Source of the DNA: Flectonema sp. DT1601
Lineage: Eukaryota > Euglenozoa > Diplonemea > Diplonemida > Diplonemidae
Length of the DNA: 64,000 bases
Direction: 5' to 3'
Assembly: GCA_964019425.1 (NCBI GenBank)
Contig: OZ025836.1
Location: 124,001-188,000 of the forward strand
Position 1 is the first letter of the stretch, and each line of letters starts with the position of its first letter. A model generated the notes under the pieces. The model saw nothing but the letters and a program-made list of their open reading frames with translations, was not told the origin of the DNA and did no database searches. Shown here in pieces: positions 1 through 9,680 of this stretch. The position numbers and the translations under genes were made by a program.

Positions 1-1367
1 TTCAACGGAATTAAGTGACCAAGTGATGACAAGTACGGATCCTTTAGTGACACAGAAGCTGATTGTCCGACAAGACCAACAACAGTTGTTGTATTTCTAA
101 CATGAGCATCAATCACTTGTTGATCAAACTTACAAGAGTAATCATTACCACAATTTATTAAAAACAGAGAACAGTCATCAGACTTATCGCGGATTCTACA
201 ACATGAGATCTGGTCGATGTCGAGAGCAATTCCAAACTGTTCAACGCGTACTACGGGGGAGGTTCCCCATTCGTGGATTTTACGTGAAATATAAAACACT
301 GTTCCGACAGACAATAAAACTAAAATCGCAATACGAACAGCTTTCAGAACGTTTGTTGGAACAGCGAGTCTGGTTGGGATTGGAGAACCACGTCTTGCTG
401 CTTTTTGCTGAGGCTCATCGTCAATACCAACTGACTGTAGAGTACCTAAGGCTTCTGTCAGTGGTCCGTAGTCTTGTGGATTGCGTGGTCTTAGTCTGTG
501 TGATGTTCCATCTTTACATCTCATAGAAATCCACATAGAACCACTAATCGATACCTCAACTAAAGAATCAGCAGGAATTATTGTATGCCTTACACCTGCT
601 AGATGTAGTATCGCACATGCTCCTACACTACCCCCACCTCTTTGAACTTCTAATATTTGAGGATCACAGTGAGGTGACCACTCGACAACAAATACTTCAG
701 CAACACCAGGTGCTGGTGGCTCAATTAACTTTCTTTCAAATCGATTACGAAGAGTAGTAGTTGGAGGAGGTGGAACTAAAATAGAAGCTGGTGACAGAGT
801 CTCTCGAGGAGGTGATAATGTTCGAGAAGCAGCTCTCGGATCAGGAGATAATAAAACATCAGATCCCAATCCCAACCCTCCACTAAATGGAGGTGGTGAA
901 AGAATGTGATGGTGATCTCGTAGACGGCGAGAATGTTCCGACCCAGCTGTTTTACGAGGCGACACAAGAGTATTTCTCGGTGAAACCTCAGTTGGAGACA
1001 TTGAATGTTGTGGAGAAGCAGTAACCGGATCTCTTGGTGTTAACGGTGTTGATACTTTAGAACTCGCTGTTTTCGACAGCGCTGGTACTGACGGAGGTGG
1101 ACTTGGCAAATCACCCATTGTAGTCACTTCAACAACTTGTGTAGCATTTAATGAAATAGCTTCCGTTGGAACTGACGATATCTCTGATGGAACTGTTGGA
1201 TCCAGAGACGTAATTGTACTTTGCATTAATGAAGGTATCTTTCTAATTCTGTCACCTGAATATATCATTTGAGACTGAACTGGAGTTCCAAAATTACTTC
1301 TCCTATCACTCTCTTGTTGCACACTCGATACAGCAGACGGGAGTCTACCCACTCCATCTGATTGCAT
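1..1367 (-). CDS. Proline-rich membrane protein, 3' end beyond window (partial)
   Basis: A frame open without a stop from the ATG at 1367-1365 to the left edge gives about 455 residues; the C-terminus is missing. The first ~210 residues are low-complexity and rich in Ser, Pro and Thr, with several SPP/TPR/SPR sites that resemble proline-directed phosphorylation sites. A folded-looking region follows (VEWSPHCDP, GSVGACAILHLAG), then one hydrophobic segment near residue 365 (IAILVLLSVGTVFYI) that is probably a membrane anchor, then a Cys-containing region. A TTTACTTTACAG acceptor lies 11 nt upstream of the ATG, consistent with a trans-spliced start. I do not recognise the family. It lies downstream of the duplicated gene on the same strand. 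Confidence is good that it codes and low on function. Confidence 0.75.
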   Translation of the reverse strand, partial: MQSDGVGRLPSAVSSVQQESDRRSNFGTPVQSQMIYSGDRIRKIPSLMQSTITSLDPTVPSEISSVPTEAISLNATQVVEVTTMGDLPSPPPSVPALSKTASSKVSTPLTPRDPVTASPQHSMSPTEVSPRNTLVSPRKTAGSEHSRRLRDHHHILSPPPFSGGLGLGSDVLLSPDPRAASRTLSPPRETLSPASILVPPPPTTTLRNRFERKLIEPPAPGVAEVFVVEWSPHCDPQILEVQRGGGSVGACAILHLAGVRHTIIPADSLVEVSISGSMWISMRCKDGTSHRLRPRNPQDYGPLTEALGTLQSVGIDDEPQQKAARRGSPIPTRLAVPTNVLKAVRIAILVLLSVGTVFYISRKIHEWGTSPVVRVEQFGIALDIDQISCCRIRDKSDDCSLFLINCGNDYSCKFDQQVIDAHVRNTTTVVGLVGQSASVSLKDPYLSSLGHLIPL

Positions 1368-1911
1368 GGCTCTGTTGTCTGTAAAGTAAATAAAATTTAA
1401 TTTATAAAAAATAACTTCTCCGTTCCTGGTCAGTGAAGTCACACTATTTCTTATTCTCTTTATATGGCGTCGCATTTTTTTTTTTTTCAATGTGTTGCTG
1501 TTTTGATGAAACTTTTTTTTTTTTCAACTAACGTAATACAAATAGAACCGAATTTTTACTGTAAGTCCAAAGAAAACAAGAAAAACAAAAAATAAAACCC
1601 TGGCCTGCAACACTGTGAAAAAAACAAGAGCGACTCCTCAATTGAAAGACAAGCTTTCCGTAATACGGGTCATGCCTTGTCAAGCATCTGCCGTAACTAG
1701 CCGTGGTAGTCATCCCGCCGAATAAGAAAGAGAAAAAGAACAGAAAAAAATTCCCATGGACTACAATATAAACACTTTTTTTTGTGGTTTTTTAAATTAA
1801 CATTTTTTTTTTTTTTTTAAATAATTTTGACTACCACGAATTGCAGAAAACAACTTCACAATAACAAGCAGGGACTGCACCCCGTGTGAGATATATTATA
1901 CTTTTAAATAC
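1368..1911. other. Intergenic spacer
   Basis: This stretch holds several T runs of 8-17 nt and no convincing open frame. It should contain the 3' UTR of the upstream gene copy and, at its left end, the AG acceptor used by the partial gene. I see nothing else in it. Confidence 0.5.
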
Positions 1912-2799
1912 CTACTTAATTCTCCATACGAGAGTAAGCATAAGCATACTAATCCATCCAAGGATAAAGGCCTGAGCGATCTGACCACCAAAGATTCTAC
2001 CAGACTCTTCCTCAGTGAGGGACAAGTCAAGAACACGTGCATCTTCAGTGATGGAACCCGCCAACGCGTTGTTGTAGTTTCTCTTCTGTTCCGCCTGCCA
2101 CGCGTCGTTTGCCTCAATCGAGAAGAGTTCACTGTTGTGGTAGTCACGCTTTTCTTTAATGAATTTCTCAAGTTCGTACTTGTCTTTTGGAATAGAACTG
2201 CAGGTCTGAACTGATCTCTCAGTGTCTCTTGGTTGGTGAGCCATAAAGATCTTTCCTCCTTCCTTGTGATGGGATTCAGTTGCTGGAGGATGCTTCTCAA
2301 TCTTAGCGAATTCCTCCTGTTTTGATGAATTGTTTGATTATTTGGACTCTAACTTGCTGAACTGAACTAAAATAGAAATCAACATACAGCAAGGGCCGCC
2401 TCAATCTTCATGGCGAACACACCGGCATCGACATCCTTTGCGACGTTCTCAAGTCCTCTCTCGAAGAAGGATTTCTGTGAGTTGGTTGTTATTATTTACT
2501 ACGCACATTCTCAAAGACATCTTTAAGGCTCAGCTTCTTATTTAATACAAACCTTCCATCCAAGAGCTCCATTAATAGGTGCAGGTGGTAGAATCCTAAA
2601 GCAACCAGGACCAGTTTCAGTGACTTCATCCCAAATGACACGACCTGTTTTGGTTTATTAAGTTCGTCATCATTCGAAGAACTACACGAATAGAGGAACA
2701 CATACCTGGAATAAATTCTTTTCCATCTCTCTCTCTCATTCTCTGCTTGACCAACAGCTTCTGGGCGCTCAAGCGTGGGGCGGTTATTCTAAGGGCCAT
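1912..2799 (-). CDS. Duplicated four-exon gene, copy A (225-aa putative membrane protein)
   Basis: Exons at 2799-2706, 2644-2553, 2474-2388 and 2316-1912 join in frame to 225 residues. Introns begin GTATGT or GTTTGT and end ACAG. The N-terminus (MALRITAPRLSAQKLLVKQR) is basic and lacks acidic residues, which would suit mitochondrial targeting. The middle is charged and probably helical. The C-terminus ends in one hydrophobic segment (GGQIAQAFILGWISMLMLTL) plus WRIK, so it looks tail-anchored. I do not recognise the family; a lineage-specific inner-membrane subunit is one guess. The predicted protein is identical to that of copy B at 3990-4868. The copies differ only by one base in intron 3 and a 9-base insertion in intron 2. 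Confidence 0.8.
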
Positions 2800-2805
2800 T
2801 TTGCT
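1912..2805 (-). repeat. Segmental duplication, unit A
   Basis: This ~894-bp unit is nearly identical to 3990-4875, in direct orientation. Similarity starts at the stop codon and ends about 6 nt upstream of the ATG, so the unit is essentially one coding region with its introns. The flanks on both sides are unrelated between copies. I find one substitution and one 9-bp indel, both intronic, which means a recent duplication or ongoing gene conversion. Confidence 0.9.
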
Positions 2806-3989
2806 TGTGACTTACTCCTTTGTGATATAAATAACTGATGAAGACAAAGTGTACTTTCACACAAGGACTCAGATAGATGCCGTCTCGATGGGAAACACAC
2901 CAACGAGAGGAGCGGAAAAGAGTCCACGAAGAATGGCTATGATTCTAAACTAATTAGTGGTAGCGATCTCACACGAGATAATAGTGAGAGTAATCCCAAA
3001 GTACAAACCCCGTCATCACTCGCTGTTTACAACGAGGAAGTGACTTACCGAAGGACACGAAGTACCGCAGACGCAGGCAGTACAGATGCAACGTCGCATC
3101 CATAAATAGAAAGATATGATGCGATAGATAAATGACTGGAGAAGTAATCCAACGAAAGTGTTTCAATAGATAGCAGCTCTGGACAGCCGACTACGCAGAG
3201 ATGACAAGACTATCCAAGTAGCATGGGAAACGATCCTCAAGAAGAATCAAACTGAAGCCATGGATACTTTCTACATACTTAACTAAGTAGCGGAGAACTC
3301 ACTCATCAATTCAGATAAAATAGATCCCCTCATTACCTATTGAGGTTGAGATTGTTCTTTAATTTTAATGTAAAAAAAAAAGCCTGCTTTGTTTCCTGCA
3401 GAGAAAAGAATAGAATATGATTACAAACTGTAACGCACAAACACAACAATTGGAAGATAAACGCTGAAATGGCCTACTATACTTCCGTCGGACGAACTGA
3501 TTGTTAATTTTCTTTTTGTTTTCTTAGTTTTTGAGTGACCTCAAAAAAAGATGGATCGTCTACAGAGCAGACCCCGTAGCAGAAACACACAATAAATGAT
3601 TTCTTTTTTAGAGGAGAAAAAGTTTTTTTTTTTTTCCTCATAAAGGCCAATAGTCTATAAAAATTGTTAACCGATTGCAAAAGTTATTCTTTATTATCAT
3701 TTTTTTGATTAATTTTAGTACAATAAAGAAATAAAGATTCCCTTCACTGTTGTCCCAAACAATGACAACCAACTACTTTCCCTGTTGTTGTTTTTTTTTA
3801 CTGAGGGATGTCGAAGCATGAATCAAGAGAATGAAAATTAAAAATGGGGAAGTGAGAAGAGAATGAACATAGTTGCGATAATAATCGGAAGGCCCGTCTA
3901 TATATCAACAGCAACTCGCGGTAGTAACAACCTTATTAGCGTACAGAACGTAACTCAAAGCACTGGATACCAAATACATAGCAATAGCT
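2806..3989. other. Spacer between the duplicated genes
   Basis: About 1.2 kb that is not part of the duplication. It has mixed-composition DNA at 2815-3300 and A/T-rich DNA after that. It must hold the 3' UTR of copy B and the 5' region of copy A. I find no frame with gene-like composition; a 65-codon minus-strand frame near 2969-3166 is not convincing. Confidence 0.5.
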
Positions 3990-4868
3990 CTACTTAATTC
4001 TCCATACGAGAGTAAGCATAAGCATACTAATCCATCCAAGGATAAAGGCCTGAGCGATCTGACCACCAAAGATTCTACCAGACTCTTCCTCAGTGAGGGA
4101 CAAGTCAAGAACACGTGCATCTTCAGTGATGGAACCCGCCAACGCGTTGTTGTAGTTTCTCTTCTGTTCCGCCTGCCACGCGTCGTTTGCCTCAATCGAG
4201 AAGAGTTCACTGTTGTGGTAGTCACGCTTTTCTTTAATGAATTTCTCAAGTTCGTACTTGTCTTTTGGAATAGAACTGCAGGTCTGAACTGATCTCTCAG
4301 TGTCTCTTGGTTGGTGAGCCATAAAGATCTTTCCTCCTTCCTTGTGATGGGATTCAGTTGCTGGAGGATGCTTCTCAATCTTAGCGAATTCCTCCTGTTT
4401 TGATGAATTGTTTGATTGTTTGGACTCTAACTTGCTGAACTGAACTAAAATAGAAATCAACATACAGCAAGGGCCGCCTCAATCTTCATGGCGAACACAC
4501 CGGCATCGACATCCTTTGCGACGTTCTCAAGTCCTCTCTCGAAGAAGGATTTCTGTGAGTTGGTTGTTATTATTTACTACGCACATTCTCAAAGAGGCTC
4601 AGCTTCTTATTTAATACAAACCTTCCATCCAAGAGCTCCATTAATAGGTGCAGGTGGTAGAATCCTAAAGCAACCAGGACCAGTTTCAGTGACTTCATCC
4701 CAAATGACACGACCTGTTTTGGTTTATTAAGTTCGTCATCATTCGAAGAACTACACGAATAGAGGAACACATACCTGGAATAAATTCTTTTCCATCTCTC
4801 TCTCTCATTCTCTGCTTGACCAACAGCTTCTGGGCGCTCAAGCGTGGGGCGGTTATTCTAAGGGCCAT
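3990..4868 (-). CDS. Duplicated four-exon gene, copy B (225-aa putative membrane protein)
   Basis: Exons at 4868-4775, 4713-4622, 4552-4466 and 4394-3990 give the same 225-residue protein as copy A, with the same phases and splice sites. Intron 2 is 9 bases shorter than in copy A, and intron 3 differs at one base. The minus-strand frame stays open from intron 3 into exon 4 in this copy only, because the single base change removes a stop; that is a side effect within the intron and not evidence for a longer protein. Function is not recognised. Two identical products from adjacent genes are consistent with a dosage role. Confidence 0.8.
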
Positions 4869-4875
4869 TTTGCTT
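3990..4875 (-). repeat. Segmental duplication, unit B
   Basis: This is the partner of unit A at 1912-2805. The shared sequence ends within the 5' leader (the last shared bases are the AAGCAAA before ATG) and at the stop codon. The 1.2-kb spacer between the units is unique, so this is not a simple head-to-tail copy of a larger segment. Confidence 0.9.
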
Positions 4876-5044
4876 TTAACTCTTGAAAAGAACGAAATAA
4901 ATAAACATCACAATGCAACAGTAGATACAACAGGTGGGGGAACTAATGCTGAAAAAAAGAAACGACAGCTTCCCTCACAAAGATTGTACGCTAATAATGT
5001 ATAAACTTCCTCTAATAATTTGGTTAGTTTTGTGAGGTTGTTTA

Positions 5045-5884
5045 CTATTTTTGATTTTCTTCAAACTTGACGAGGATCACATCGCTACCCGACTCCGACA
5101 ACTGTTCTTGTAGAGTTGTTGGTATTTTATTGTCTTCGAGAGACTTCTCGTGATCATCATCAAGAAATGATTTCCTACTAACAACAACAGGCATTCCTAA
5201 TGATGATAAACTCCTCTTAACTTCTGGATATGATGTAGTAGTTGTGTTGAGATTAAATATAGGAGGAAGGTCATGAGGACCATTTGGTCTAGTAGTCCAC
5301 CAATTAACGAGAAGAGTAATACGAGGACAGTCTTTAGGTATTGGTGATTGTAGTACTCCGTGATATAGTTTTCCGTGAAATAATAAAAGTCTTCCCAATT
5401 TTGGAAATGATAAAACGTATTTTGAAGGAATAGAAGGAGTGAGGTCACCCTCAAACTTTTCTTGATCGAAAACAACAGTTGGCCCACCACTTGGAGAGCA
5501 GTACAATACACTTGAAACTAGCGGATATGAAAGTTTGGTCTCAGTTCCTTCTCCATAACAAATATCGCAGTCTGTGTGATATTCTTTTGGCCCGTCGTCA
5601 AATTCTTGTTGTTGCCACCACCACTCAGCACCACAAGCTTTATTCTCTAATCCTGCTACTGGACTACTCTTAGTCACTTCTAATATGTACGCTTCAATAG
5701 CATTTCTTGGGCTGACTTCTTTGTTTAAATCCAACCAATACGTTCCACTAGTTAAGCTGTTAGGTTTTTCCTCTGGTTCGAAATCTTTTGATCTAATTGT
5801 GGTAAAGTCTTCCATTAGAACATTCATTCCCTCTATCACATTATCGATGAAAACCATCGGATTCTCTTGAGATAGATTAGTCAT
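5045..5884 (-). CDS. 2-oxoglutarate/Fe(II)-dependent oxygenase-like protein
   Basis: A single exon of 279 residues starting at MTNLSQ. An acceptor-like CCTGTTTTAG precedes it, so the extra codons upstream across an A run are probably leader. The pattern fits the double-stranded beta-helix oxygenases of the prolyl 4-hydroxylase type: an HxD pair (YHTDCD, H103 and D105), a distal His (LYHGV, H175) and an Arg that would bind 2-oxoglutarate (PRITL, R188), spaced as usual for the family. The expected role is hydroxylation of a protein or small-molecule substrate; which one cannot be seen. No signal peptide or membrane segment is evident. The family call rests on motif order only. Confidence 0.65.
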   Translation of the reverse strand: MTNLSQENPMVFIDNVIEGMNVLMEDFTTIRSKDFEPEEKPNSLTSGTYWLDLNKEVSPRNAIEAYILEVTKSSPVAGLENKACGAEWWWQQQEFDDGPKEYHTDCDICYGEGTETKLSYPLVSSVLYCSPSGGPTVVFDQEKFEGDLTPSIPSKYVLSFPKLGRLLLFHGKLYHGVLQSPIPKDCPRITLLVNWWTTRPNGPHDLPPIFNLNTTTTSYPEVKRSLSSLGMPVVVSRKSFLDDDHEKSLEDNKIPTTLQEQLSESGSDVILVKFEENQK

Positions 5885-5994
5885 TTCAATGAAGGGGGTT
5901 GGTGAGTAATAACTAAAACAGGATATTATTTTTTTTTTTTTTGGTGAAAAAAGAAAGAAAAACATAATAACTTTATATATAATATAAAAAGACC

Positions 5995-6210
5995 CTATTC
6001 AGAGGTGTTTCGTAGCAGCAGTCTGGCTTTTGTCATTAATAGAATAGCGTCGTTGTTAGGTTCGAGACCAACTGATCGAAGTAACGTTTCGGTTATTTGA
6101 AGAGAGTCACCACCTCTCTCAGCAATGTCGAGTTCAATGTTTTCCATGAGCTCATCTAATTGTGATTTTTCTCTCGTTGCAAACTCCGGAACTCCAATGC
6201 TCTTATCCAT
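5995..6210 (-). CDS. Small acidic protein of unknown function (71 aa)
   Basis: A single-exon frame of 71 residues (MDKSIGVPEFATREKSQLDE...). It is mostly predicted helix, with an acidic first half and a Leu-rich end. A strong acceptor lies just upstream (28 T on the minus strand, then ACCTCCTTCAG), 26 nt before the ATG. I do not recognise it. The context of an independent acceptor and same-strand neighbours makes it a likely real gene rather than chance. Confidence 0.55.
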   Translation of the reverse strand: MDKSIGVPEFATREKSQLDELMENIELDIAERGGDSLQITETLLRSVGLEPNNDAILLMTKARLLLRNTSE

Positions 6211-6235
6211 TCAAAATGTTTTGTGACGACGAGGT

Positions 6236-6244
6236 ACTGAAGGA

Positions 6245-6275
<31 letters not shown>
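6236..6275 (-). promoter_or_regulatory. Probable trans-splice acceptor with polypyrimidine tract
   Basis: On the minus strand 28 consecutive T (6275-6248) run into ACCTCCTTCAG, with the AG at 6238-6237, followed by the ATG of the 71-aa gene at 6210. This is the clearest example of the polypyrimidine-AG-ATG arrangement seen before many genes here. It could also be a cis-intron end with a missing first exon. Confidence 0.5.
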
Positions 6276-6354
6276 GTGAGATCAACCCAAACCATCAAAC
6301 CCAACAAGGTATGGTATGGCAACCATTTAATTCATTTTGCACAAGAACTACTTC

Positions 6355-8361
6355 TTATTTGAATATTTTACTTGACTCCAACCCAAGTACTCCTAAAGAC
6401 AACGATATACTTGATTTTTGCTGGTGAGTTATATCAGAGATGTCTGATTTCTTTGAAAGGAACTGTCTCACAAAGGTTCCAATGTTTCTTGCATTCGCGA
6501 CAACCGGATCCGATGAAGGAAACGACTTTACTGAAATTGACAGATAAGTTAACAGGTTAACACATAATGAAGTTGACAGCGCAGCTACTGCCGGTCGGAT
6601 TAGTTTTATTAATTGGATCAACTTGGTAGATGAAAGACGTATGTTTGTTTGAGTACAGTATTTCCAACATGTTATAATCTTCTCTGGTGGTAGTGTCGAC
6701 GATGCTTTGGTCGCAATGTCTGCCAACGATATAATAATCTGGTCAACATCACCTTCAGGAACCGTTCTCAGTATTCTAATCATATGAAAGGCTTCTTTGT
6801 CTGTTAGTTTACCATTATGCTCAATAAGTGTTTCTTTCAATTCATCAGTTAGCACTTCGGGTGACAATTCACAACCCTCAGCAATATCAAACAGGTAAGC
6901 CTCATTGATACTGACATCACCATTAAGCTGTTTTGCTATGAGGCTTTGCACTCTCTCTAAACAGGTTTCAATTATCTTTTCTTCTTGGTAGTATTCTTGC
7001 TTATCTTCAGCATGTCTATTATGAAATTTCGTGTAATCGACAGTATCCGGAATAACAACATCGTTACTGTGCATCATTGACAATGACAAGAATATCCGAC
7101 AAAGCATTCTACAAGAATAATAAAGGTCTTCCATGTGTTTAATAACAATTTTTAAATTATTATCATCAACGATATCGCACAAAGCAGCAGCATGTAGGAC
7201 ATGGACAGCATCTTCTGCCGAGAGAGAATACATATCCACAAATGGTAATAAGGATCTAATTTCATTAGTTGGTGAGATATGTGCCAAGGAGACGAAAATA
7301 ACAGCAACATTAACACGTGATCCATAAATTCTCACAGCTGTACTTAATTCTTTTATAAATTCTTCATCGTTTATGTTATAATGAAAAGCAACCTGTGAAG
7401 CTCTTGATAGGAATCTCACTACCCTTCCCAACGGTGAGTTTCTAAGAAATCCTTTGGATGACAGTGCTTTCTTAAATAAAAATAACAACCTGTTTTGTAA
7501 GTCAACAGGAAAATCATACTGTAGTTGAATACCGCTCCATAAGAGTTCTTCGACAGCATTATTTATATCTGCATCTAACCAGTTAGTGTGGCTGTTCATT
7601 ATGTCTGTGAGAACCTGCTCGGGAACATCACCAGCGAGGTTTTGATAAAATAAGAGACCGCTAACAGAGAACACCGTTGACGTCGATAGTACTTCTTGAA
7701 CAAAGAATCTCTGAAATAGAACCTGTCTAGCTCTTTCACTTGAAACTCTCGCTGCAACTTGCGCTATTAAAAAAGAACTACATGAAGATGCCGTCAACGT
7801 TGTTACGAATTTTTCATCTGAAACAATCCTATTAACCAATTGAGTTACCCACTGTCTTGTGAGAGATAAGAGTTTATTCTTTGTGTCTGTCCGCACAGCA
7901 TTAGAGCTCATTGCATGCAGCATAATAACACAACAGCAGTTAGTGAATATTGCATAGGCTTCAGTTGTCATCTCTGTTGTTTGGTTCATAAACCTTTTTA
8001 ATGCTTTTATAACTACTTGAGCTGCAACCTGTCCTGGTTTGTCTTCAGCATAATAAATAAGAATCCTTAATAAAGATTGGGGAACCATTTGATTGACGCT
8101 GTCAGGATCTATATGTCTCACGAGTTTAAGATGTTTGAATGATAAATTTTCCAGTTTTATAGTTTCATAGGTATCAGGCAATGCTTTCATCACCGGCATT
8201 TCATTTCCAAGCGCAAGAGAACTGTCAAAGGCCCATCGATTTGCTGAAAAATCTTTTGATTTCATCGTTACAACTCTTTCCGTTTCGATCATCGCCTTGA
8301 CTGCTCCAGAAATATGTCTCCTTCCTCTTCTCATCAAAAACGGTGTCAACATTTTACTCAT
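6355..8361 (-). CDS. Helical-repeat protein, possibly mitochondrial (668 aa)
   Basis: An intronless 668-residue frame from the ATG at 8361. The N-terminus (MSKMLTPFLMRRGRRHISGA) is basic and amphipathic with no acidic residues, which resembles a mitochondrial presequence. The rest is almost entirely predicted alpha-helix, with repeating Leu/Val/Ile pairs every 35-40 residues, like the helical-hairpin proteins common among mitochondrial RNA-binding factors. No catalytic motif is visible. An acceptor (AACTTACACAG) lies ~25 nt upstream. I cannot name the family; an organellar RNA-processing or ribosome-assembly role is only a guess from shape and targeting. Confidence 0.75.
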   Translation of the reverse strand: MSKMLTPFLMRRGRRHISGAVKAMIETERVVTMKSKDFSANRWAFDSSLALGNEMPVMKALPDTYETIKLENLSFKHLKLVRHIDPDSVNQMVPQSLLRILIYYAEDKPGQVAAQVVIKALKRFMNQTTEMTTEAYAIFTNCCCVIMLHAMSSNAVRTDTKNKLLSLTRQWVTQLVNRIVSDEKFVTTLTASSCSSFLIAQVAARVSSERARQVLFQRFFVQEVLSTSTVFSVSGLLFYQNLAGDVPEQVLTDIMNSHTNWLDADINNAVEELLWSGIQLQYDFPVDLQNRLLFLFKKALSSKGFLRNSPLGRVVRFLSRASQVAFHYNINDEEFIKELSTAVRIYGSRVNVAVIFVSLAHISPTNEIRSLLPFVDMYSLSAEDAVHVLHAAALCDIVDDNNLKIVIKHMEDLYYSCRMLCRIFLSLSMMHSNDVVIPDTVDYTKFHNRHAEDKQEYYQEEKIIETCLERVQSLIAKQLNGDVSINEAYLFDIAEGCELSPEVLTDELKETLIEHNGKLTDKEAFHMIRILRTVPEGDVDQIIISLADIATKASSTLPPEKIITCWKYCTQTNIRLSSTKLIQLIKLIRPAVAALSTSLCVNLLTYLSISVKSFPSSDPVVANARNIGTFVRQFLSKKSDISDITHQQKSSISLSLGVLGLESSKIFK

Positions 8362-8417
8362 AATTTACGTATTGACACCCCTGCTGTGTAAGTTATTTAT
8401 TATTTATTTATTGTTTA

Positions 8418-8708
8418 TTATTGTTTGGTAGGATTTTGTTTGCGGACCCAACGCCAACCACCTTGAGGTCGTCTTTGCAGGAATAAATCCGTTTCCATCT
8501 TTGGTTTTTCTACACGAACCTTTCCAGACTGTGCTTTAGAAGTTTTAATAGTCTGCTGTGGTTCACTTAGGAATTTTGGAATTTCAGGAAGTCGATTGGA
8601 AGTTGTTAAACGTTTCGACATTTCAGAAATTGAAATTTCTGAGACTTGCTCTTCAAGTTTGGCGACTACTCTCTCTCTATCAGTCACATTATTACTATGA
8701 GTGTCCAT
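8418..8708 (-). CDS. Small basic protein of unknown function (96 aa)
   Basis: A 96-residue frame. The N-terminal third is helical (VVAKLEEQVSEISISEMSKR), the middle is Pro/Thr/Lys-rich, and it ends in a basic tryptophan-containing tail (RRPQGGWRWVRKQNPTKQ). A TTAAACAG acceptor sits two bases before the ATG at 8708. No domain is recognised. It lies about 55 bp upstream of the helical-repeat gene on the same strand. Confidence 0.55.
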   Translation of the reverse strand: MDTHSNNVTDRERVVAKLEEQVSEISISEMSKRLTTSNRLPEIPKFLSEPQQTIKTSKAQSGKVRVEKPKMETDLFLQRRPQGGWRWVRKQNPTKQ

Positions 8709-8932
8709 CTCTGTTTAACACCAAGTACCTTACGGCATGTATTGTCGTGAAGTGTTGTTATTTTCACTTTACTAAAGCAATTTTTTTTTTTCCTTTTTTC
8801 TGTTTTGAAAAAATATAATTATAAACAACACGATGGCTACCATCATTCAAAAAAAATATCTAAAAAAAAAAAAAAACTTCTACCCAATCGGAATACATGT
8901 CTAGCATACCTTAGATTTTCTAAATGTTATTT

Positions 8933-9304
8933 TTATGGCACAGGAATCGGTCTCTTGGGCATGTGCAGATGCAAAGTAATTGGTTTCGGACACGGCAAAT
9001 CCTGGATACTTTCAGCTCTCTTCTTAGGTCCACCCTGTTCCTGAAATATATACACTTGAGTAAAATCTGTTAATTGTGATTCAGACACCAACTCAATCCA
9101 CGTCTTTAAAGCAGAATCAAAGACCGAAACCCTATAAACACGAAATACGTTCCCTTCATCAATATCCTTCGTGACACTAATCTCGGAATTGAAATGCTCT
9201 TCAGCTGCTGTTACGAATTGTTGCATGTTAGGTTTCTTCATAAATAGTAATTCTAAATTAACCTTGTAGCCATTGAGTTCAGCACATGCGTACAGCTGAT
9301 GCAT
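8933..9304 (-). CDS. BILBO1 N-terminal-domain-like protein (123 aa)
   Basis: I chose the ATG at 9304 because an acceptor (T run, then CTAATCAG at 9322) lies 17 nt upstream. The 123 residues follow the N-terminal globular (ubiquitin-like) domain of trypanosome BILBO1. That domain runs KVN(F/L)EL, then an AAExxFxxEIS block, then a VFDSALKTWIEL-type strand, then ESQLTDFTQVYIFQ, and a Pro-rich end. In T. brucei BILBO1 this domain binds flagellar-pocket collar partners and is followed by EF-hands and a long coiled coil. Here the stop comes directly after the domain, and no downstream exon is evident, so the protein seems to be the domain alone. The family call is from remembered similarity. Confidence 0.65.
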   Translation of the reverse strand: MHQLYACAELNGYKVNLELLFMKKPNMQQFVTAAEEHFNSEISVTKDIDEGNVFRVYRVSVFDSALKTWIELVSESQLTDFTQVYIFQEQGGPKKRAESIQDLPCPKPITLHLHMPKRPIPVP

Positions 9305-9426
9305 TGTGTTTGTTTGCAAACCTGATTAGAAAAAAAAAAAAAAAAAAAATTAATTTTTACAAAACACGAATTATTTTAATTTCCCATCGCCTATTTCAGC
9401 TGCTTCTCATTTATTTTTTTGATGGC

Positions 9427-9462
<36 letters not shown>

Positions 9463-9680
9463 GCTTCTTAGGCGATGATTAGTACAGGCATATGACGATC
9501 CGTTGTCTCTCTCTTATAACTAGGCGAAGGCCAAGTAACTGAATAAACATAACATTCTAAACAAAATATCTTAACGAAGAAATTAATTGGAAGAAAGCAG
9601 CAGTCAGATTCGACACGAAAAATTCGCAGCTTCACAGCTGACGTGTAGTACTGTCTATTCTGCATATTGGGAAAAAACTA
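9305..9680. other. Intergenic spacer with long homopolymers
   Basis: It contains an A run near 9330-9348, which reads as the T tract of the BILBO1-like acceptor on the minus strand, and a T run of about 32 nt near 9430-9461. There is no supported gene. The long T run may be a length-variable or assembly-error site. Confidence 0.5.

Noticed and set aside
203-526. Plus-strand frame of 107 codons
   Set aside because: It is antisense to the long minus-strand frame running through 1-1367, which has protein-like composition and an acceptor; the plus frame is a shadow.
6355-6560. Plus-strand frames over the helical-repeat gene (6372-6560, 7133-7327)
   Set aside because: They are antisense shadows of a 668-codon frame with consistent composition.
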